A DNA stretch of 8,575 bases from Anaerolineales bacterium (GTDB lineage Bacteria; Chloroflexota; Anaerolineae; Anaerolineales; DRMV01). The stretch covers positions 1 through 8,575 of the forward strand of contig JALXBY010000034.1 of assembly GCA_026991215.1 (NCBI GenBank), given 5' to 3'. How positions within the stretch are numbered: the stretch's first letter is position 1; each line of letters starts with the position of its first letter. The position numbers were made by a program, and so were the translations under genes. Positions 1 through 6,328 of this stretch are shown piece by piece. The notes below the pieces were generated by a model, which was not told where the DNA came from, made no database searches, and worked only from the letters and a program-made list of their open reading frames with translations.

Positions 1-156
1 GCCCAACTGGACCGCGCGGTAGCCATCCCGTTCCGGCGTCCGAATTTGGGTGACGTAACAAGGCCCGGCCTGAATCACGGTGACCGGGATGGCCCGCCCG
101 TCCTTGTCGAAAATCTGGGTCATGCCGATTTTCTTGCCCAAGATGGCCTTAATCAT
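1..156 (-). CDS. rplC: 50S ribosomal protein L3, N-terminal part (3' end outside window)
   Basis: The first 52 codons of ribosomal protein L3, an early-assembling 23S rRNA-binding protein of the large subunit. The protein begins MIKAILGKKIGMTQIFDKDG, the hallmark L3 start, followed by an AIPVTVIQAGPCYVTQIR stretch that is also typical of the family. The gene starts at the ATG at 156-154, preceded on the minus strand by the Shine-Dalgarno-like AGGAGAGGT at 169-161. The reading frame runs off the window edge with no stop, so about three quarters of the usual ~205-220 residues are missing. L3 normally follows rpsJ within a few tens of bases in the S10 operon. Here 266 nt separate them, and that gap carries its own promoter and a candidate attenuator, so rplC and the genes after it may be controlled separately from rpsJ. 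Confidence 0.97.
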   Translation of the reverse strand, partial: MIKAILGKKIGMTQIFDKDGRAIPVTVIQAGPCYVTQIRTPERDGYRAVQLG

Positions 157-171
157 GGCTACCTCTCCTGC

Positions 172-209
172 AAAAACAGCGCGCGATGAGTATCGGACTC
201 ATCGCGCGC
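172..209 (-). terminator. Candidate intrinsic terminator/attenuator just upstream of rplC
   Basis: A perfect 13-bp stem (positions 179-191 with 197-209) closed by a 5-nt loop. On the minus strand it is followed by TG and then five T residues (176-172). It ends only a few bases before the rplC Shine-Dalgarno sequence, so formation of this hairpin would stop transcription before rplC or at least crowd its ribosome binding site. The U-tract is short and interrupted by a G, so it may be a regulated rather than a constitutive terminator. Confidence 0.6.
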
Positions 210-251
210 CGGGTATCCGGGCTTGATGCCGCGCTGGTACCGATACTCATC
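185..251 (-). promoter_or_regulatory. Alternative (antiterminator-like) hairpin competing with the rplC attenuator
   Basis: Positions 240-251 and 185-196 are exact reverse complements over 12 bases (gatgagtatcgg with ccgatactcatc on the transcript). The 185-196 strand overlaps the 3' arm of the terminator stem (179-191), so the two structures exclude each other. The 5' strands of both helices carry the same heptamer, gatgagt, which is the expected design when two segments compete for one partner. Confidence 0.55.
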
Positions 252-379
252 CAAGAAGCCTTATATGCATCGTCAAGGTACCTGGCCTCCGCCTCAGACA
301 TAGACACTTCGGCAGCCTTCTCCTCGCTGCCGGCGGCCAGCCTTTTGACAAGTTTCCAGACCGTAAAAGCCGAGGCGTT

Positions 380-407
380 AGTATACCACAAGGACGACCA
401 CCGACAA
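380..407 (-). promoter_or_regulatory. Putative internal extended -10 promoter for rplC and downstream genes
   Basis: On the minus strand a TATACT -10 box (385-380) is preceded directly by TGG (extended -10). A TTGTCG -35-like hexamer lies at 407-402, with a 16-bp spacer. It begins just after the rpsJ stop codon, so it would give rplC and the following S10-operon genes a start of their own, near position 373. The same TGG-TATACT string also precedes the sortase gene at 8067-8059. Confidence 0.55.
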
Positions 408-422
408 GGTCCGCAGACCACC

Positions 423-734
423 TTAAATGAGTTTGATTTCGATGTCCACGCCCGCGGGCAGGTTCAGACGCATGAGCATATCGATGGTCTTCGCATCCGG
501 GTCGATGATGTCAATCAACCGCTTGTGGGTCCGGATTTCGAAGTGTTCCTGGGAGTTCTTGTCGATGAAGGGGGAACGCATCACCGCATACACTTCCCGC
601 TTGGTGGGCAGGGGCACCGGACCCTTGACCCGCGCGCCCGCCCGCTCCGCGGTTTCCACGATGCGCTTTGCGGACTCATCCAGAATGCGGTGGTCGTAGG
701 CCTTGAGGCGGATGCGTATCCGTTGCCTGGCCAT
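423..734 (-). CDS. rpsJ: 30S ribosomal protein S10
   Basis: Small-subunit ribosomal protein S10, which sits in the 30S head and in many bacteria also serves as the NusE antitermination factor. The 103-residue product has the family's usual length. It opens ARQRIRIRLKAYDHRILD and carries the S10 signature around residues 53-75: SPFIDKNSQEHFE followed by IRTHKRLIDI. It ends with the typical NLPAGVDIEIKL. The ATG at 734-732 is chosen because a near-perfect Shine-Dalgarno AGGAGGTGA lies at 749-741, six bases upstream. The gene follows fusA by 63 nt, where many bacteria place tuf, and precedes rplC with an unusually long gap. It is probably transcribed with fusA. No strong terminator is visible directly after its stop codon. 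Confidence 0.98.
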   Translation of the reverse strand: MARQRIRIRLKAYDHRILDESAKRIVETAERAGARVKGPVPLPTKREVYAVMRSPFIDKNSQEHFEIRTHKRLIDIIDPDAKTIDMLMRLNLPAGVDIEIKLI

Positions 735-797
735 GGTACTTCACCTCCTGGAAAGGGTCATCTTGCGGACATCGTCCAAACTTCCGGGACAACGCGG

Positions 798-2879
<2,082 letters not shown>

Positions 2880-3039
2880 GCGTCACCTTCCCGGCGAAAA
2901 AAGTTGGACAACGTCACATCACAAGAGACAAAGAAAACCTCTCCTGCCGATTTGCTTCCGGGCAGGAAGCGGGAACCACCGTCAAGGCGCAAAAAAAGCG
3001 ACGCGCCAAGCGCGTCGCTGAAAAGCGGCCAACCCGCCC
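2880..3039 (-). promoter_or_regulatory. rpsG-fusA intergenic region / fusA 5' leader
   Basis: A 160-nt gap inside the str operon, longer than the other gaps in this part of the cluster. From the rpsG side it holds an intrinsic terminator (2991-3019), a TTGACG -35-like hexamer (2985-2980), a small hairpin GCTTCC/GGAAGC (2970-2954, 5-nt loop), a second Shine-Dalgarno-like GCAGGAGAGGT (2947-2937), and finally the real fusA ribosome binding site. The GCAGGAGAGGT string is identical to the one before rplC. Here it is followed only by a five-codon TTG-to-TGA frame, so whether it is translated is doubtful. I see no confident -10 box. Confidence 0.4.
2991..3019 (-). terminator. Intrinsic terminator between rpsG and fusA
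   Basis: A perfect 9-bp GC-rich stem (2997-3005 with 3011-3019, arms agcgacgcg and cgcgtcgct) with a 5-nt loop. On the minus strand it is followed by an uninterrupted run of seven T residues (2997-2991; the first T is also the last stem base). This is a textbook rho-independent terminator 20-odd bases after the rpsG stop codon. It implies that the rpsL-rpsG transcript ends here fully or partly, and that fusA depends on read-through or a separate promoter. Confidence 0.8.
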
Positions 3040-3510
3040 TTAGATACGCAAATGGGCGAAGGCCCGGTTGGCCTCGGCCATGCGGTGCACCTCTTCCCGC
3101 TTGCGGACGGCCGCGCCCTGGCCGCGGGCCGCGTCCAGCAGTTCCGCCGCCAGTTTCTCGGAAAAACTCTTGCCCTGGCGGGCACGGGCCGCGTGGATAA
3201 TCCAGCGGCAGGCCAGGGCGAACTGGCGATGGGGCGGCACCTCCATGGGAATCTGGTACGTGGCACCGCCCACACGCCGGGGCCGGACCTCCATGATGGG
3301 CTTCACGTTATTGATGGCCTTCTCGAAGACCTTCAGGGGGTCCTGCCCCGTTTTTTCCTGGATGATGTCAAAGGCCTGATACACCAGGCGACGGGCCACG
3401 CTCTTCTTGCCGTTGCGCATCACCCGGTTGATGAAGGACTCCACGTCCGAACGTCCGTATTTGGGGTCCGGCGGAATCTGCCGACGTTCCGGTCGATAGC
3501 GACGAGGCAT
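3040..3510 (-). CDS. rpsG: 30S ribosomal protein S7
   Basis: Ribosomal protein S7, a primary 16S rRNA-binding protein that nucleates assembly of the 30S head and contacts the E-site tRNA. The 156-residue product has the standard length. Recognisable segments are PRRYRPERRQIPPDPKYG at the N-terminus, INRVMRNGKKSVARRLVY (residues 27-44), the beta-hairpin region EVRPRRVGGATYQIPMEV, and the C-terminal KREEVHRMAEANRAFAHLR. The ATG at 3510-3508 has an AGGAGGAA Shine-Dalgarno at 3523-3516. It follows rpsL by only 30 nt, so the two are surely co-transcribed, and it is followed by an intrinsic terminator before fusA. In E. coli S7 is the autogenous repressor of the str operon. Whether that holds here cannot be seen. 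Confidence 0.99.
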   Translation of the reverse strand: MPRRYRPERRQIPPDPKYGRSDVESFINRVMRNGKKSVARRLVYQAFDIIQEKTGQDPLKVFEKAINNVKPIMEVRPRRVGGATYQIPMEVPPHRQFALACRWIIHAARARQGKSFSEKLAAELLDAARGQGAAVRKREEVHRMAEANRAFAHLRI

Positions 3511-3540
3511 ACCCGTTCCTCCTGCGGCGTATAGACGGGG

Positions 3541-3960
3541 TTACTTCTTGGGCTTCTTGGTGCCGTACTTGGAACGCGACTGCCGCCGGCCTTCCACCCC
3601 GGCTGCATCCAGCGCGCCCCGCACAATCTTGTAGCGCACGCCCGGCAGGTCCTTCACACGGCCGCCCCGGACCAGGACCACCGAGTGTTCCTGCAGGTTG
3701 TGGCCCTCACCGGGGATGTATGCGGTAACTTCCATGCCGTTGGTCAGGCGCACACGCGCGATTTTGCGCAGCGCGGAGTTGGGTTTCTTGGGGGTCATGG
3801 TCCGGACCGCGATGCAGACCCCCCGCTTTTGAGGCGCGCCCTTGGGCAGCCGGATGCGCTTCCCCTTCAAGGCGTTGTAGGTGTAGAGCAGAGCCGGCGC
3901 CTTGGGCTTGTCCTTCTTGGGTTTGCGTCCGTACCGCACCAGTTGATTGAAGGTGGGCAC
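3541..3960 (-). CDS. rpsL: 30S ribosomal protein S12 with a ~15-residue insertion
   Basis: Ribosomal protein S12, which lines the decoding centre and affects fidelity and streptomycin response. The translation begins at a GTG (3960-3958) preceded by AAGGAGGA (3974-3967), giving MPTFNQLVR, the normal S12 start. Core motifs are PQKRGVC (43-49), TPKKPNSALRKIARVRLTNG, the PGEGHNLQEHS loop, and RGGRVKDLPGVRY. The lysine-rich PKKPNSALRK and the PGEGHN loop, where streptomycin-resistance changes usually fall, look wild-type. The protein is 139 residues against 124 in E. coli. The difference is accounted for by one insertion between PAL and PQKRGVC, roughly residues 25-42, rich in Lys, Arg and Tyr. 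It is the first gene of the cluster, with a strong promoter 121-149 nt upstream. Confidence 0.99.
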   Translation of the reverse strand: MPTFNQLVRYGRKPKKDKPKAPALLYTYNALKGKRIRLPKGAPQKRGVCIAVRTMTPKKPNSALRKIARVRLTNGMEVTAYIPGEGHNLQEHSVVLVRGGRVKDLPGVRYKIVRGALDAAGVEGRRQSRSKYGTKKPKK

Positions 3961-4074
3961 CGTTTTCCTCCTTGGGGATGGTTGTCCGTACGAGTCTCAG
4001 ACAAAACAAAGCGCTGCCGCGCAGTTTGCGGCGCTTTCCAGATTTCTCCATTTTCCTCGCCCTTGCAGGCGGCG
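3961..4074 (-). promoter_or_regulatory. Structured 5' leader of rpsL
   Basis: A leader of about 110 nt between the predicted start site near 4074 and the rpsL GTG. It can form a hairpin at 4055-4077 (7 bp, CCTCGCC/GGCGAGG, overlapping the start site). A second, longer hairpin spans 4008-4037, with outer arms aaagcgc/gcgcttt and an inner GC-rich part. The second hairpin is followed on the minus strand by TTTGTTTTGT, so it may act as a weak attenuator or be a binding site for an autogenous regulator. Neither structure matches a leader family I can name. Confidence 0.45.
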
Positions 4075-4080
4075 AGGCCC

Positions 4081-4109
4081 ATTGTAGTGGCAGCCCTGGA
4101 GCCTGTCAA
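4081..4109 (-). promoter_or_regulatory. Strong sigma-70-type promoter of rpsL (str operon)
   Basis: On the minus strand a perfect TTGACA -35 box (4109-4104) and a TACAAT -10 box (4086-4081) are separated by exactly 17 bp. The predicted start lies near 4074. It is the best promoter in the window and is placed where the str operon needs one, between the end of the acetyltransferase gene and rpsL. Confidence 0.85.
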
Positions 4110-4163
4110 GGCTTTTTGGCGGGAGGTTGGGCAGCCCCGGCAGCATCCGCCAGGCCCAGCCGC

Positions 4164-4739
4164 TCAAACGCCCTCTGGGGGGTTCAAGACCTCCGCCCAC
4201 CAAGACGGCGGCGTCCAGCCCTCCCGGAGCACGGCCATGAGGATGACGTCATGGTAGCGGCCCGCGACGTAGCGGGCCTGACGCCGCCGACCTTCCACCT
4301 GGAAGCCCACCTTTTCATAGGCCCGTCGGGCCCGGACGTTGAATTCGTACACTTCCAACTGCACCCGGTTCAGGCTGAGCACGGGGAAAGCAATGGCCCC
4401 CATGGCCTGGACGCCCCCGGTGCCACACCCCCGGCTCCAGCAGGCCTTTTCGCCGATGACGATGCCCAATTCGGCCCACCGGTTGAGCCAGTCGATGCGG
4501 TGAAAGGTGGTGTTGCCAATGAGCACCCAGTCCTGACCCTCCCGTACCTCGATGGCCAGGGGCCGCTCCCAGCGGGGACGTTGACGTACCTGGCGGAACC
4601 ATTCTTCTTCGTCCTCCATGGCCAGGGGCCACATGGCGGCCAAATAGCGGGTCACTTCGGGGTCGTTGAACCAGCGGAGGAAAGCCGGCAGGTCCTCCTG
4701 GCGGATGGCCCGCAAACGCAAACGTGGTGTGGTAAACAT
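4164..4739 (-). CDS. GNAT-family N-acetyltransferase (RimJ/RimL type)
   Basis: A 191-residue acetyl-CoA-dependent N-acetyltransferase of the GNAT superfamily, subgroup resembling RimJ/RimL and SpeG. It opens FTTPRLRLRAIRQEDLPAFLRWFNDPEV, the usual start of this subgroup. The central strand ELGIVIGEKACWSRG and the following RGCGTGG form the acetyl-CoA pyrophosphate-binding loop (motif A, R-x-x-G-x-G/A type, with Cys in a usual Tyr/Ile position). NRVQLEVYEFNVRARRAYEKVGF is motif B, ending in the diagnostic Ala-Tyr-Glu-Lys-x-Gly-Phe. The ATG at 4739 follows GGGAGGTG at 4752-4745. The substrate cannot be told from sequence: protein N-termini, polyamines, amino sugars or antibiotics are all possible. 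The gene is co-directional with and upstream of rpsL, but rpsL has its own strong promoter in between, so any link to ribosomal protein acetylation is speculation. Confidence 0.9.
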   Translation of the reverse strand: MFTTPRLRLRAIRQEDLPAFLRWFNDPEVTRYLAAMWPLAMEDEEEWFRQVRQRPRWERPLAIEVREGQDWVLIGNTTFHRIDWLNRWAELGIVIGEKACWSRGCGTGGVQAMGAIAFPVLSLNRVQLEVYEFNVRARRAYEKVGFQVEGRRRQARYVAGRYHDVILMAVLREGWTPPSWWAEVLNPPEGV

Positions 4740-4914
4740 GGCGCACCTCCCCGCTTCCCACCATGGTGTGGCGCGTTCAAGGTCCCAAAAACGCAGACCA
4801 GGGTCTGAATTCTAAAGGCCGCCAGGCCCAGGCCGAAGGCGTGGTACGCTTATAGCAACGCCGGTTCCGGCCCCAGGAGCCCGGTGATGCAAATCCAGCC
4901 TACGGAGGTGGATG
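4740..4914. promoter_or_regulatory. Divergent intergenic region between acetyltransferase and aminotransferase genes
   Basis: A 175-nt region that must contain the promoters of both diverging genes. On the minus strand TAGAAT (4814-4809) is a fair -10 box, but its -35 is poor. On the plus strand TGGTACGCTTATAG (4843-4856) offers weak -10 candidates without a -35. A 10-bp palindrome CACCATGGTG (4759-4768) could be an operator. A small hairpin followed by TTTTT on the minus strand (about 4807-4788) lies in the acetyltransferase leader. None of these is strong. Confidence 0.3.
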
Positions 4915-6246
4915 ATGAGGCATCCCTTACGCGACGTACCCGGCCCCAAAGCCCGGGCCATCATTCAACGGGACCAGGCGGTGCTTTCCCCGGCCTACGG
5001 CCGGCCCTACGGTTTCGTCATGAGCCATGGCCGGGGCGCGTACGTGTGGGACGTGGACGGCAACCAGTACCTGGACTTCATCGCCGGCATCGCGGTGGTC
5101 ACCACGGGCCACGCTCATCCCCAGGTGGTCAAGGCGATTCAAGAACAGGCCGAAAAATTCATCCACATTTCCTCGGATTACTACCACGAAATCTGGGTAC
5201 GGGCCGCAGAGCGCATCGCCGGTATCGCGCCCTTCCAGGAACCGGCCAAAGTGTTCATGACCAATTCCGGTACGGAGAGTGTGGAAGCAGCCATCAAACT
5301 GGCCCGCCACCACACCGGCCGGAAGTTCTTCATCGGCTTCCTGGGCGGGTTCCACGGGCGCACCCTGGGTTCGCTGGCCTTCACCGCGCGCAAGGCCGTG
5401 TTCCGTCAACGCTTCTTCCCCTGGATGCCCGGCGTGGTCCATGTGCCCTACCCCAATCCCTACCGTCCGGTGCTGGAGGCCCGGCCAGGGGAATCCCAGG
5501 GCCGCGCGGTGGTCCGCTTCATCGAAGACTACATCCTCAAGAACCTGGTGCCGCCCGATGAGGTCGCGGGTATCCTGGTGGAACCCATTCAGGGCGAAGG
5601 CGGGTACATCGTCCCGCCGGACGACTTCTTCCCCGCGCTGCGGGAACTGGCCGACAAGTACGGCATGTTGCTCATCGTGGACGAAGTGCAAACGGGCGTG
5701 GGCCGCACCGGGAAGTGGTGGGCCATCCAACACTGGAGCGTGGAGCCGGACATCGTGGCCTCGGCCAAAGGGCTGGCTTCGGGCGTGCCCTTCGGGGCCA
5801 TGATTTCAAAGGCCTCGGTGCACACCTGGCCGGCAGGCGCGCACGGCAACACCTACGGCGGCAACCCCCTGGCCTGTGCAGCCAGCCTGGTCACCCTGGA
5901 CCTGGTGGAGCAAGAACTCATGGCCAATGCCGCGCGGGTGGGGGCTTACGCCCTGCAGGGTCTGGAACAACTCATGGCCCGCCACCCCAGCATCGGCCAT
6001 GTGCGGGGCAAGGGCCTGATGCTGGCCATGGAATTCGTCCGCAGCCGCACCACCAAGGACCCCTTCCCCGAACTGCGGGACAGGGTCGAGCAGTACGCCT
6101 TCCGCATGGGCCTGCTCACCATGGGCGCGGGGGAAAGCGTGCTCCGTATGGCCCCGCCCCTGGTGGTCACGGAAAAAGAAGTGGACGAGGCCCTCAGCAT
6201 TCTGGACGAAGCCATCACGTTGGCGGAACGGGAAGTACCGGCCTGA
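4915..6246 (+). CDS. Class-III PLP-dependent aminotransferase (GabT / acetylornithine aminotransferase family)
   Basis: A 443-residue pyridoxal-phosphate aminotransferase of fold type I, class III, resembling 4-aminobutyrate and related omega-amino-acid aminotransferases. Visible motifs (numbered from the ATG at 4912) are DVDGNQYLDFIAGIAV (48-63), the PLP-phosphate loop NSGTES (118-123), FLGGFHGRTLGSLAFT (143-158), EPIQGEGGY (224-232), the cofactor-binding Asp in DEVQTGVGR (D257), the predicted Schiff-base lysine in SAKGLASG (K286), and NTYGGNPLACAA (313-324). It has full length. Two adjacent ATGs occur; the second (4915) is chosen because GGAGGTG at 4904-4910 leaves six bases from GGAGG to that ATG but only three to the one at 4912. 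The donor substrate (GABA, 5-aminovalerate, ornithine derivatives, or an amino acid racemase activity as in some archaeal homologues) cannot be decided. It stands alone on this strand. Confidence 0.93.
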   Translation: MRHPLRDVPGPKARAIIQRDQAVLSPAYGRPYGFVMSHGRGAYVWDVDGNQYLDFIAGIAVVTTGHAHPQVVKAIQEQAEKFIHISSDYYHEIWVRAAERIAGIAPFQEPAKVFMTNSGTESVEAAIKLARHHTGRKFFIGFLGGFHGRTLGSLAFTARKAVFRQRFFPWMPGVVHVPYPNPYRPVLEARPGESQGRAVVRFIEDYILKNLVPPDEVAGILVEPIQGEGGYIVPPDDFFPALRELADKYGMLLIVDEVQTGVGRTGKWWAIQHWSVEPDIVASAKGLASGVPFGAMISKASVHTWPAGAHGNTYGGNPLACAASLVTLDLVEQELMANAARVGAYALQGLEQLMARHPSIGHVRGKGLMLAMEFVRSRTTKDPFPELRDRVEQYAFRMGLLTMGAGESVLRMAPPLVVTEKEVDEALSILDEAITLAEREVPA

Positions 6247-6271
6247 CCGCCGCGCGCGGTGGCACCAACGA

Positions 6272-6312
6272 AAAACGCGGGGGAAGGTGCCGGTGCCTTC
6301 CCCCGCGTTGTG
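6272..6312. terminator. Bidirectional intrinsic terminator between converging genes
   Basis: A perfect 14-bp GC-rich stem (6274-6287 with 6296-6309; arms aacgcgggggaagg and ccttcccccgcgtt) with an 8-nt loop. On the minus strand it continues into TTTTT (6275-6271), a proper U-tract for the sortase transcript, which ends at 6329. On the plus strand the tail is TTGTGTTG, a weaker U-rich tract for the aminotransferase, which ends at 6246. Its place between two converging stop codons supports use in both directions. Confidence 0.85.
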
Positions 6313-6328
6313 TTGCGGGGCCTGGGTG

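Larger units (their letters stand above)
157..379 (-). promoter_or_regulatory. Candidate structured leader RNA of rplC (terminator/antiterminator type)
   Basis: A leader of about 215 nt between a putative start site near 373 and the rplC ATG. Read on the minus strand it contains, in order, a hairpin CGGCAGC...GCTGCCG, two GGTACC hexamers (282-277 and 241-236) that can pair, then segment A (251-240, gatgagtatcgg), segment B (209-197, gcgcgcgatgagt) and segment C (196-179). C can pair perfectly with A over 12 bp or with B over 13 bp, but not with both. The B:C form is followed by TGTTTTT and looks like an intrinsic terminator, so A:C would be the antiterminator. The effector is unknown. Autogenous control by a ribosomal protein is the natural guess, as L4 does for the E. 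coli S10 leader, but I recognise no known leader motif. The region shows no T-box consensus. Confidence 0.6.

Noticed and set aside
197..251. T-box riboswitch, because of GGTACCAGCGCGG in the rplC leader
   Set aside because: The order and spacing do not match the conserved T-box sequence, no specifier stem is evident, and T-boxes control aminoacylation or amino acid genes, not rplC.
4082..4117. Plus-strand hairpin AGCC...GGCT followed by TTTTT, a possible terminator
   Set aside because: The stem is only 4 bp, no plus-strand gene lies upstream of it, and the bases are better explained as the perfect -35 box of the rpsL promoter on the other strand.
4887..4911. Upstream ATG at 4887 as an alternative gene start before the aminotransferase
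   Set aside because: It is in another frame, gives no family sequence, and lies before the clear GGAGGTG that serves the ATG at 4915.
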